DNA of 37,920 bases from Candidatus Saccharimonadota bacterium (GTDB lineage: Bacteria > Patescibacteriota > Saccharimonadia > Saccharimonadales > Saccharimonadaceae): the NCBI GenBank assembly GCA_017545595.1, contig JAFWLO010000011.1, positions 1 to 37,920 on the forward strand, in the 5' to 3' direction. Position numbers and translations under genes: made by a program. This document shows, piece by piece, positions 17,288 to 24,714 of the stretch (within the stretch, counting starts at the first letter, position 1; each line of letters begins with the position of its first letter). The notes beneath the pieces were generated by a model. It worked only from the letters and a program-made list of their open reading frames with translations. It was not told where the DNA came from and searched no databases.

Positions 17288-17953
17288 ATGAATCAAGACC
17301 CTCAAAACCCCATCAATCCCGCAACGGCCGCTACGCCGTCCATGCCCCCTGTCGGGAACATCCCCACGGAAGCTTCTTCTCCTGAAGCCCCATCCGCCTC
17401 CATGCCTCCCGAAATGCCAACCCTCGACCCTTCTCTCGTTCAACAAGCTATAAACGACGTCCCAGAAGAAGCGACAGCTAACCCCCTCGCTCCTCCTTCC
17501 TCCGTCTCTATTTCTTCTCTCGACTCCGCTTCCCAAGCCAGCAATCCTAACACCCCTTCTCCCGATCCTTCTTCTGCCCCCGAGGCTCAACCCGCTACGG
17601 TTCCTTCCTTCGACGCTCCTGCCATGGAAGCCCCCTCTCCTTCTCCCTTCGAAACCGCGACCCCAGTCGCCGATTTCTCCGCCCCAGGAACCGCCCCTGC
17701 TCAGCCTCTCGACGCTTCCTCTCCCGCCGGACAGCCTGCTACATCTCCTGTTCCCGGCGCCACGCCTGCGTCTGCTCCGCAATCCGTCGCCTTCAATGAC
17801 CCTTCCGCCCCTTCCGACAACAAACCTAAGTCTAAACTCTCCGCCCCGATAAAAATCGACCTCAAGAAAATCAATCCCGCCATTCTTATTGTCGCCGGCG
17901 GCGCTATCATTATTATCGCACTCATCATCATCCTCGCCTTTGCCACAAGATAA
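17288..17953 (+). CDS. Proline/alanine/serine-rich protein with C-terminal membrane anchor
   Basis: Not recognised as a known family. Of 221 residues, the first 185 or so are low-complexity and rich in Pro, Ala, Ser and Thr, with acidic residues scattered and almost no predicted fold. A short Lys-rich patch (KPKSKLSAPIKIDLKK) follows, and then a very hydrophobic helix (about 197-219) that ends the protein with only Thr-Arg after it. There is no N-terminal signal peptide, so the likely topology is a tail anchor with the disordered region in the cytosol, although export by another route cannot be excluded. It lies between rsmA and metG, has its own Shine-Dalgarno site, and its GC-rich Pro/Ala codons raise local GC content. 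The function is unknown. Confidence 0.75.
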   Translation: MNQDPQNPINPATAATPSMPPVGNIPTEASSPEAPSASMPPEMPTLDPSLVQQAINDVPEEATANPLAPPSSVSISSLDSASQASNPNTPSPDPSSAPEAQPATVPSFDAPAMEAPSPSPFETATPVADFSAPGTAPAQPLDASSPAGQPATSPVPGATPASAPQSVAFNDPSAPSDNKPKSKLSAPIKIDLKKINPAILIVAGGAIIIIALIIILAFATR

Positions 17954-17970
17954 CTTTATAAAAGCCAACA

Positions 17971-17984
17971 AACTTTATAAAGTT
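17971..17984 (+). promoter_or_regulatory. Perfect palindrome upstream of metG, possible operator
   Basis: AACTTTATAAAGTT is identical on both strands. Its first 11 bases also occur at 17952-17962, starting 19 bases upstream. It lies 57 bases before the metG ATG. It may be a protein-binding site or contain the metG -10 (TATAAA); no other good metG promoter was seen. Confidence 0.35.
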
Positions 17985-18041
17985 TTCTCAGGGTCGTCTA
18001 AAAAATTATTAAAAATCAACCCTCTAACCTTCCAGAAACCT

Positions 18042-19481
18042 ATGTCAAAAACCGAATATATCACCACAGCCATTCCATACGTCAACGGCGCCCCGCACGT
18101 CGGACACGCCCTCGATTATCTTCTCGCAGACGTTTTTTATAGATACGAAACTAACCTGAGAGGGAAAAAGGTTCGTTTTCAGACCGGAACCGATGAACAC
18201 GGAAACAAAATCGCCGAAAAAGCCAAAAAGGCTAACATCCCGATTAGAACCTACGTCGACTCCAATTCAAAAACCTTTCAAAGCTTTATAAAGAAACTCG
18301 ATGTTACTCCGACCGATTTCATCCGTACGACCGATGAATCCCACATTCGCCGCTGTCAAGAAATATGGAAAAAACTTACCCCCCACATCTATCCCGCGAC
18401 ATACGAAGGCTGGTATTGCAAGGGCTGCGAAAGTTTTATAACCGAAAAAGAATACGCTGACAACTCCGGCGTCTGCCCCGACCATAAAACCCCTTACGAA
18501 CATCTTTCCGAAAAAAATTATTATTTTCGCATTTCCGACTTTAAAGAAAAAATCAAATCCGCGATTTCTACGGATGAGCTCAAAATTCTCCCCGAGTTCC
18601 GCAAAAAAGAAATTCTGAACCTGCTCGATGACTCTCCTGATGTGTCGGTTTCTCGTCCAAAGAAAAACCTCTCGTGGGGAATCCCCGTCCCTTCCGACGA
18701 AGACCAAATCATGTACGTCTGGCTCGACGCTCTCTCGAATTACATCACAGTCCTCGGTTTCCCCGAGAATGATATCTCCGAGTATTGGCCTGCCGATCTC
18801 CAAATTGTCGGAAAAGACGTCTTGCGTTTCCACGCAATCATCTGGCCTGCAATGCTACTCGCCCTCGACCTTCCCCTCCCAAAAGTCATCCTCTGTCACG
18901 GCCACGTTCTCTCTAACGGTCAGAAAATGTCTAAATCCCTCGGAAATGTCATAAATCCCGAAGAAATCCTAGAAAAATACGGCATCGACCCCTTCCGTTA
19001 TTTCTTCCTCCGCCATGTTGACACTTTCGCCGATTCTGATTTCACCTGGGAAAAATTCGACTCTGCCTACTCCAGCGAACTCGCAAACGATCTCGGGAAC
19101 CTCGTCCAGCGTCTCTCGAACCTCTGCGAAAAAAATTCCGTCTCCCTCTCGAGCTCCTCTATCGATTCCGCTAAATCCTCCGCCCTCTCTGATCCTGAGT
19201 ATTCCTCTTATTTTTCCTCTTATAACTTCTCAGGCGCCTTCGATTATGTCTGGACAAAAGTCCAATCGCTCAACAAACGCATCGACGAAGAAAAACCCTG
19301 GTCTCTCGCAAAAACCTCTCCGAGTGAAGCTAAATCCTGTCTTTCCTCTCTCGCAAGCGACCTCCTCTCCGTTTCTTATCTCCTCACCCCATTCCTCCCC
19401 GAAACCTCAGAAAAAATCCAAAAAATCTTCACATCCTCCGAAATCTCCGCCCCAAAAACCCCACTTTTCCCGAAATATTAG
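18042..19481 (+). CDS. metG: Methionyl-tRNA synthetase
   Basis: Class I synthetase charging initiator and elongator tRNA-Met. From the ATG at 18042 (MSKTEYITTAIPYVNG) it has 479 residues. The HIGH-type motif is HVGH (19-22), and KMSKS is intact at 295-299. The connective domain holds one zinc knuckle made of Cys126, Cys129, Cys145 and His148. The helical anticodon-binding domain follows, but the protein ends without the C-terminal EMAP-like tRNA-binding/dimerisation domain found in E. coli MetG, so it is the short form. A longer reading frame from 17889 would overlap the preceding gene and add non-homologous sequence, so it was rejected. No clear Shine-Dalgarno site precedes the ATG. A strong hairpin terminator lies 61 bases past the stop. 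Confidence 0.95.
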   Translation: MSKTEYITTAIPYVNGAPHVGHALDYLLADVFYRYETNLRGKKVRFQTGTDEHGNKIAEKAKKANIPIRTYVDSNSKTFQSFIKKLDVTPTDFIRTTDESHIRRCQEIWKKLTPHIYPATYEGWYCKGCESFITEKEYADNSGVCPDHKTPYEHLSEKNYYFRISDFKEKIKSAISTDELKILPEFRKKEILNLLDDSPDVSVSRPKKNLSWGIPVPSDEDQIMYVWLDALSNYITVLGFPENDISEYWPADLQIVGKDVLRFHAIIWPAMLLALDLPLPKVILCHGHVLSNGQKMSKSLGNVINPEEILEKYGIDPFRYFFLRHVDTFADSDFTWEKFDSAYSSELANDLGNLVQRLSNLCEKNSVSLSSSSIDSAKSSALSDPEYSSYFSSYNFSGAFDYVWTKVQSLNKRIDEEKPWSLAKTSPSEAKSCLSSLASDLLSVSYLLTPFLPETSEKIQKIFTSSEISAPKTPLFPKY

Positions 19482-19542
19482 CCCCTTTTATCACTATTTC
19501 ACTCTCTCTAAAACACAAAACTTTATAAATCTTCGAGCCATC

Positions 19543-19572
19543 AAAAAATCCCCATTTCTGGGGATTTTTTTT
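19543..19572. terminator. Bidirectional intrinsic terminator between metG and MIP gene
   Basis: A 12-bp stem (19543-19554 with 19559-19570; core ATCCCCA/TGGGGAT) with a TTTC loop. It is flanked by A6 on one side and T8 on the other, so it can stop transcription in both directions between these convergent genes. Confidence 0.9.
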
Positions 19573-19585
19573 AATCTGTCTTTAG

Positions 19586-20851
19586 TTATTCCTTAGTAAA
19601 GGTTTCAGCAATATCAGAGATATACGCTCCGACCGCCCCGCCAATCATCGGGAACAACGCATAAGCGAAGAGCGCCTGCCCGATCCCAGCAAGAAGTTGC
19701 CCAATTCCATCCGCGCTCTGAGGCAAAATTCCGTACATAAGAGCAACAGCAGGGTTAAGCATAAAGCTTTCACTCAAACCAAAGTACGCATAAGAAAGCA
19801 GATAGACAACAACAATCGCAATAGTCATTCCGCCAGCCACGATTCCAGAGAACACAAGCGGATTTTTCTTGTATTCTTGCGCACGGACATAGAAGAATCC
19901 TGCAATCGCTGCCCCAAAGAATTCCAAGAATGCAATTGCCCAATAATACCCATCAGCAATCGCCGCCATCGAAGGAACTTGCGCCGTCTCCGTTCCGGTG
20001 ATTCCAACACTCGCATCAATAAATGTCTTTACAATCGCATACCCCGCCCATGCGCCAACAACCTGAGCGAGAAGATAAAGAACGCCTCGAATTGCGGACA
20101 TTCTTCTCGTCAGCATCATCCCGAATGTATTAATTGGGTTAAGTTGCGCTCCAGAAAGTTTATAGACCGCCGCAAAGATAGCAAGTAGAATAACAAACAT
20201 ATAAAGTGGCTGAGTCATTCCAAGCGTAAAGATAACAAGCGTGATAAACATTGTCCCGAGAACTTCCCCAAGAATCGCACCATAAATCTTATTATCTTTA
20301 AAAATCGTCAAAATCGACTCTTGTTCTTCATATTTCTTTCCGAACAAAGTCTTAAAGAACCCAGCTTTTTTCTCTGTTTTTTCAGCTTCCGAGTCTAAAT
20401 CTTTCGACTCTTCCGACTTGTTCTCTTTAACTTCTTTTTCTTTCACCTTTTGCTCCTCCCTTTTTTCAATTTTTTCCGAAGTTTTTTCTTCTACCTCATC
20501 ATCATCGTCGTCATCATCACTCTCATCATCATCGTCATCATCTTCGTCATCATCACTCTCATCTTCTTCTTCATCGTCCTCTTCGTCTTCGTCTTCGGTA
20601 TCTTCGTCATCGTTATCTTCTTCATCATCCTCATCATCGTCGTCGCTATTTTCATCGTCTTCATCATCCGACTCAGACAACTCAACTTCTTCTTCGATTA
20701 CTTCATTTTCTTCTTCTGAGTCATCTTCGACGACTTCTTCAGTTTCTTTAATATCTTCTTCAGGTACGACTTCATTTTTCTGGAGTTTTTCTTCCTTAAC
20801 TGTAGGTTTGTTCGTCTTGGCTTTTTTGCCAGACTTTTTGGATTTGGTCAT
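19586..20851 (-). CDS. MIP-family (aquaporin-like) channel with acidic N-terminal extension
   Basis: Predicted membrane channel of 421 residues. Residues 1-20 are Lys-rich. Residues about 28-160 form an extremely acidic disordered region, with long Asp/Glu runs between 61 and 122. The channel follows (about 188-415) with six membrane helices and two half-helices. The first signature is NPI (238-240, in SGAQLNPINTFG) instead of NPA; the second is NPA (366-368, in FMLNPAVALM). The residue after the second motif is Val, where classical aquaporins and glycerol channels carry the selectivity-filter Arg, so its pore should be wider or less selective than that of water channels. The substrate is unknown. 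Start: ATG with AAAGGAGG upstream and an extended -10. It is convergent with metG and divergent from the small membrane protein at 20950. Confidence 0.85.
   Translation of the reverse strand: MTKSKKSGKKAKTNKPTVKEEKLQKNEVVPEEDIKETEEVVEDDSEEENEVIEEEVELSESDDEDDENSDDDDEDDEEDNDDEDTEDEDEEDDEEEDESDDDEDDDDDDESDDDDDDDEVEEKTSEKIEKREEQKVKEKEVKENKSEESKDLDSEAEKTEKKAGFFKTLFGKKYEEQESILTIFKDNKIYGAILGEVLGTMFITLVIFTLGMTQPLYMFVILLAIFAAVYKLSGAQLNPINTFGMMLTRRMSAIRGVLYLLAQVVGAWAGYAIVKTFIDASVGITGTETAQVPSMAAIADGYYWAIAFLEFFGAAIAGFFYVRAQEYKKNPLVFSGIVAGGMTIAIVVVYLLSYAYFGLSESFMLNPAVALMYGILPQSADGIGQLLAGIGQALFAYALFPMIGGAVGAYISDIAETFTKE
20480..20740 (-). repeat. Trinucleotide-rich acidic coding repeat (GAN)n
   Basis: Imperfect GAT/GAC/GAA triplets on the minus strand (TCN on the plus strand) encode the Asp/Glu tract of the MIP protein. 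Because the unit is three bases, slippage would change tract length without breaking the frame. Confidence 0.8.
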
Positions 20852-20854
20852 AAA

Positions 20855-20862
20855 CCTCCTTT
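20855..20862 (-). promoter_or_regulatory. Shine-Dalgarno site of the MIP gene
   Basis: AAAGGAGG on the minus strand, three bases before the ATG at 20851. It fixes the start codon. Confidence 0.8.
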
Positions 20863-20882
20863 AAATAATAATATTAAACTGG

Positions 20883-20891
20883 ATTATAGCA
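20883..20891 (-). promoter_or_regulatory. Extended -10 promoter of MIP gene
   Basis: On the minus strand TGC-TATAAT (hexamer 20888-20883) predicts a start near 20876 and a leader of about 25 bases. It lies back to back with the plus-strand promoter at 20898-20906, so polymerase footprints must overlap. Confidence 0.7.
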
Positions 20892-20897
20892 CGAATA

Positions 20898-20906
20898 TGA
20901 TATAAT
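20898..20906 (+). promoter_or_regulatory. Extended -10 promoter of small membrane protein gene
   Basis: TGA-TATAAT (hexamer 20901-20906) predicts a start near 20913 and a 37-base leader that carries AGGAG at 20941-20945, four bases before the ATG at 20950. Confidence 0.7.
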
Positions 20907-20949
20907 TATAAAGCATAATCTGAAAAATTGAAGAAGAAAAAGGAGTACC

Positions 20950-21186
20950 ATGGGCGTAATCGTCACAAAAGAAGAGGACAACAACATCAGTCTAACCAAC
21001 AAAATCAACGCCGACCTTCGCGAAAAAATGGCCCGTGTCCAAGCCCTCGAAGGCGACGATGATGAGCTTTCCCCTGAAGCCGCCGAATACTTAGAAAACT
21101 ACGAAAAAACCGGCCGCTTCACCTGGGTTTGGTTCATCCTTATTGCTCTCGCGATAGCTTCGCTTGTCTTCATCATTCTTTTCTAA
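20950..21186 (+). CDS. Small single-helix membrane protein, unknown function
   Basis: Not recognised. The 78-residue protein has an acidic, probably helical N-terminal part (1-55, including NKINADLREKMARVQALEG) and one C-terminal membrane helix (about 57-77, WVWFILIALAIASLVFIILF) that ends the chain. There is no signal peptide, so the soluble part is expected in the cytosol as a tail-anchored protein. It is supported by AGGAG at good spacing, a consensus extended -10, and codon use like its neighbours. It is divergent from the MIP gene and 30 bases upstream of pheS, which has its own promoter. The topology recalls that of the proline-rich protein at 17288, but no sequence similarity is seen. 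Confidence 0.75.
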   Translation: MGVIVTKEEDNNISLTNKINADLREKMARVQALEGDDDELSPEAAEYLENYEKTGRFTWVWFILIALAIASLVFIILF

Positions 21187-21198
21187 TCTATAAAACAG

Positions 21199-21207
21199 TG
21201 TTATAAT
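21199..21207 (+). promoter_or_regulatory. Extended -10 promoter of pheS, near-leaderless
   Basis: TGT-TATAAT (hexamer 21202-21207), nine bases before the ATG at 21217. The expected start gives a leader of zero to three bases; no Shine-Dalgarno site is present. Confidence 0.7.
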
Positions 21208-21216
21208 ATCCTTAAC

Positions 21217-22164
21217 ATGTCTAATCTAGAAGAACTAAAGTCGAAGCTAAAATCCCTCAGCGCCGAATACGCTAAAATCCGCTCCCTTCCTCCCGAAGAA
21301 AGACGCGCTTTTGGCGAAAAAATCAATGCGCGCAAACAAGAAATCCTCGAAAAAATCCGTTCTCTCGAAGAATCTAAACGTCTCCTCGATATAAAACCCG
21401 TTGACGTCTCTGCCCCCTTCGCGAAAAACTCCCCAGCCCCCGCCTTCAAACAGGGAACGAAACACCCCCTCTCCTCCGAACTCGAAATTGTCTCAGAAAT
21501 TTATCGCAACATGGGCTTTAACGTCATTGAATCCTCTCAGCTCGACGACGAGTTTCATATGTTCGACTCTCTTAACTTCCCCAAAGACCATCCCGCCCGC
21601 GACGGATACGACACTTTCCGAACCGAAGAAGGCTTTATTCCTCCCGCCCACACTTCCACCATGCAGTACCGCGCCCTGACCCGCTTTAAGCCCAATCTAG
21701 AAACCCTCGGTCAAATCGCCGTCGTCATTCCTGGTCGCGTCTTCCGCAACGAAGATGCCGATGCGACCCACGAACACACTTTCTATCAATGCGAAGGCGT
21801 CTTCGTCTCTAAAACCGCGACCCTCTCCCAGCTCCTTGCGACTTGGAAAAGCTTCTTCGAAACCTACTACGGTCAGTCTTTGAACATAAAAACCCAACCA
21901 GGTTTCTTTCCGTTCACCGAACCTTCTCTCGAGTTTAAAATCGAAAAGCCGAAATCCCTCGGTGGGAAGGGTGACGGTTGGCTCGAAATGGGCGGTTGTG
22001 GCATGATACATCCCAACGTCCTCAAAACCGCCGGAATCGACCCCGAAATCTACAAAGGTTTCGCGTGGGGTGGCGGAATCGACCGTCTCGTCATGCTAAA
22101 ATACGGCGTTAGCGACGTCCGTCTCTTCGAATCAGGAAAACTAGATTTTTTGAAGGAATTCTAA
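21217..22164 (+). CDS. pheS: Phenylalanyl-tRNA synthetase alpha subunit
   Basis: Catalytic subunit of the alpha2-beta2 enzyme that charges tRNA-Phe. The 315 residues comprise an N-terminal coiled coil (about 1-55) and the class II catalytic domain. Recognisable segments are HTSTMQYRAL, motif 2 FRNEDADATHEHTFYQCEG, the phenylalanine pocket EPSLEF and GWLEMGGCGMIHPNVL, and motif 3 GFAWGGGIDRLVMLKYG. The N-terminal part is shorter than in E. coli (327 residues). pheT starts three bases after the stop, and the two subunits are expected from one transcript beginning at the promoter immediately upstream. Confidence 0.97.
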   Translation: MSNLEELKSKLKSLSAEYAKIRSLPPEERRAFGEKINARKQEILEKIRSLEESKRLLDIKPVDVSAPFAKNSPAPAFKQGTKHPLSSELEIVSEIYRNMGFNVIESSQLDDEFHMFDSLNFPKDHPARDGYDTFRTEEGFIPPAHTSTMQYRALTRFKPNLETLGQIAVVIPGRVFRNEDADATHEHTFYQCEGVFVSKTATLSQLLATWKSFFETYYGQSLNIKTQPGFFPFTEPSLEFKIEKPKSLGGKGDGWLEMGGCGMIHPNVLKTAGIDPEIYKGFAWGGGIDRLVMLKYGVSDVRLFESGKLDFLKEF

Positions 22165-22167
22165 CAT

Positions 22168-24690
22168 ATGCTCATCTCTCTCAACGAAATCAAAAAACTT
22201 GTCAACATCCCCGTCTCCGACGAAGCCCTTTTCGAGCTTATCGATTCTCGTCTCGTCGAAATCGAATCTGTCTCCGACTGGTCTAAAAAATATAAAAACA
22301 TCTATATCGTGAAGGTCGTCTCTTGTGAGCCTATCGAAGGCACTCATCTTCATCTTTGCGAAATTGACGCCGGTTCAGAGCTCAACAAAAAGTTCGACCC
22401 CGACCATTCTCTCATTCAAGTCGTCTGCGGCGCCCCGAACGTTAAACAGGGAATGTTTGCCGTCTGGATTGCTCCTGGCGCCGTCGTTCCTCAAACTTTC
22501 GAGACTCTAGAGCCCTTCGAGATTTCCGAGAGGAAGCTTCGTGGCTTTATGTCCTATGGAATGCTTGCTGGCGCCGACGAACTCGGTCTCGGCGACGATC
22601 ATTCCGGAATTGTCGAGCTAAACCCTAAAGAAAACTACGCCCCGGGTTCTCTCTTCGCCGACGCCTTCGATTTGAACGACAAAATTATCGAAGTCGAAAA
22701 CAAATCCCTGACTCACCGCCCCGATTGTTTTGGCCTCTTTGGCTTCGCTCGAGAAGTTGCCGGAGTTCTCGGCCAGCCTTTCGAGCTTTCTCTCCCCGCC
22801 GAAACGCCGCTAAGCTCAGTCTCCTCCGATATCTCCCTCAAAATATCCGACCCCTCTCTCTGTCCGCGCTATTCCGCCTTCGTTTTTGAACTCAAGCCCG
22901 AAACCCCTTCCCCCTACCTTTCCGCTAACGACATTTTTCTTTACAAGGCAAGTATGCGCCCTGTTTCTCCGATTGTCGACCTCACAAACCTCGTCATGCT
23001 AAAAACCGGCCAGCCTTCCCATGCATTTGACCTCGATAAATTCCTCTCTGCCTCCAATTCGAAATCTCTCGAAATCGGTGTCCGCTCTGCCCGTAAGGGC
23101 GAAAAACTCCTCCTTCTGGACGGAAAAGAAGTTTCCCTCACCCCCTCCGACATCGTTATCACAAGTGCCGACACTCCTGTCGCCCTCGCAGGCGCCATGG
23201 GCGGAAAGTCCACCGAAATCGACGCCTCGACTTCTCGCGTTGTCCTCGAAGTTGCCAGCTTCTCTCTCTACAATCTTCGAAAGACTCAAATGTCCCACGG
23301 TCTATTTTCTGAGGCTATCACCCGCTTCACAAAAGGTCGCCCCGCGACAGATTTTGCTTCCACCGTCTCTCTTTTAAAATCCGGTTTTTCCTCCGAACTA
23401 AACGCCAATCTTCTCTCCGAGTCCGAATTCATCACCCCCACCCTCCTCGACCTGAACAAAAATTTTATACAAAATGTTGTAAAAATTACCAGAACAGGGA
23501 TAAATTCGCTCCTCGGAACGCAATATTCTGACGATTTAATCGAAAAAACCCTTAAAAACGTCGGCTTCTCTATTAAGAAATCTGAAGAAAAAACCGCAAA
23601 AACCCTCTCAGAAACTCCCGAAAAATCAACTCTTTTCGAAATATCCATCCCACTCTGGCGAACCGACATCAAAATCAAAGAAGACATCATCGAAGAAATC
23701 GGTCGCCTTCTCGGCTACGACAACATTCCTCTCTCTTTTCCGAACCGCCCGTTTACCTGCGCCTCTATCGACCCCATGCTCTCCCTAAAATCCTCTCTCC
23801 GGACTATCCTTTCCGACCGTCTAGAAGCGAACGAACTTTTAACCTACTCTTTCGTTTCGAAAAAACTGCAAGAAAAAGCTGGAGAAAACCCCGAAGATTC
23901 TTACATAATAACAAATTCCATTTCCCCCGAACTCGAATGTTTCCGCCAGTCTCTCGTCCCCTCCCTTCTTGAAAAATCCTTCGAAAACGAAAAATCCGGC
24001 CATAAAAACTTTACACTTTACGAGCTTAACCAAGTCGCCAAAAAATCCTTCGGCCTCTCCCCTGAAAACGTCCCAAATCTCGAAACCCATCTCGGCCTAG
24101 TCTCCCCAGGCGACTTCTACGCCCTAAAACACCTTCTTCTTGAGCTAGAAAAATCCCTAAGATTAAAGTTTATCTTTAAACCTCTCGACTTAAATTCCGT
24201 TTCTAATGCTCCTTTCCTAGAGCCTCTCCGTTCCGCCTCAATCTCCATTCAAAATTCCGATAGAGAAGTCTCTCTAGGTGTTTTTGGCGAGCTAAAATCT
24301 TCCGTAAAATCCTCATTCAAGCTTTCTCAAATCTCCTCTGGTCTCGAACTAAATCTCTCTCCGCTCCTTGGCGAAAGCTCCCATAAAAAACTCAACTTAA
24401 AACTCTCGAAATACCCCTTCGTCTCTCGCGACTTGACCGTTCGAGTTCGCGAAATCATTCGCTACGAAGAAATCGAGTCACTCATTCGCGAGACTCTTGA
24501 GTCCGAACCCGATCTTCTCTTCAAACTCACTCCTGTTTCTATCTTTCAAATCCCCCTTGCCCCAACCAAAAACCTCTCCTTCCATCTCGAAATTTCGAAC
24601 TTGAAGAAAACTCTTACTTCCTCCGAAATTTCTGATATAATGAAAAAAATCACTAAAAAACTAGAAAAATCCGACGCCGAAATCGTCTAA
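22168..24690 (+). CDS. pheT: Phenylalanyl-tRNA synthetase beta subunit
   Basis: Structural, tRNA-binding and editing subunit. The 840 residues follow the bacterial order. An EMAP-like tRNA-binding domain near the N-terminus contains VCGAPNVKQGMFAVWIAPGA. The B3/B4 editing domain contains NKSLTHRPDCFGLFGFAREVA and PVSPIVDLTNLVMLKTGQPSHAFD. A B5 domain and a catalytic-like core (KEDIIEEIGRLLGYDNIP) follow, and the C-terminal ferredoxin-like anticodon-binding domain begins around KYPFVSRDLTVRV. The GAAGGA-like sequence at 22152-22157, within the end of pheS, may serve as its ribosome-binding site. The FKBP and exonuclease genes follow closely on the same strand and probably share the transcript. 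Confidence 0.97.
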   Translation: MLISLNEIKKLVNIPVSDEALFELIDSRLVEIESVSDWSKKYKNIYIVKVVSCEPIEGTHLHLCEIDAGSELNKKFDPDHSLIQVVCGAPNVKQGMFAVWIAPGAVVPQTFETLEPFEISERKLRGFMSYGMLAGADELGLGDDHSGIVELNPKENYAPGSLFADAFDLNDKIIEVENKSLTHRPDCFGLFGFAREVAGVLGQPFELSLPAETPLSSVSSDISLKISDPSLCPRYSAFVFELKPETPSPYLSANDIFLYKASMRPVSPIVDLTNLVMLKTGQPSHAFDLDKFLSASNSKSLEIGVRSARKGEKLLLLDGKEVSLTPSDIVITSADTPVALAGAMGGKSTEIDASTSRVVLEVASFSLYNLRKTQMSHGLFSEAITRFTKGRPATDFASTVSLLKSGFSSELNANLLSESEFITPTLLDLNKNFIQNVVKITRTGINSLLGTQYSDDLIEKTLKNVGFSIKKSEEKTAKTLSETPEKSTLFEISIPLWRTDIKIKEDIIEEIGRLLGYDNIPLSFPNRPFTCASIDPMLSLKSSLRTILSDRLEANELLTYSFVSKKLQEKAGENPEDSYIITNSISPELECFRQSLVPSLLEKSFENEKSGHKNFTLYELNQVAKKSFGLSPENVPNLETHLGLVSPGDFYALKHLLLELEKSLRLKFIFKPLDLNSVSNAPFLEPLRSASISIQNSDREVSLGVFGELKSSVKSSFKLSQISSGLELNLSPLLGESSHKKLNLKLSKYPFVSRDLTVRVREIIRYEEIESLIRETLESEPDLLFKLTPVSIFQIPLAPTKNLSFHLEISNLKKTLTSSEISDIMKKITKKLEKSDAEIV

Positions 24691-24701
24691 GTCTAAACCT
24701 G

Positions 24702-24709
24702 AAGGAGGT
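24702..24709 (+). promoter_or_regulatory. Shine-Dalgarno site of FKBP gene
   Basis: AAGGAGGT, five bases before the ATG at 24715, in the 24-base gap after pheT. No separate promoter is visible, so this gene is probably in the pheST transcript. Confidence 0.75.
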
Positions 24710-24714
24710 CAGTT

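Noticed and set aside
17889-18042. Longer N-terminus for metG
   Set aside because: It overlaps the proline-rich gene out of frame and adds non-homologous residues before the normal MetG start.
20480-20740. Repeat-rich region considered as a CRISPR or tandem-repeat array
   Set aside because: It is an imperfect TCN triplet run that encodes Asp/Glu in the MIP gene; there are no spacers or conserved repeat units.
20418-20864. Serine-rich plus-strand frame opposite the MIP gene's acidic region
   Set aside because: It is the complement of the GAN triplet run and has no initiation signals.
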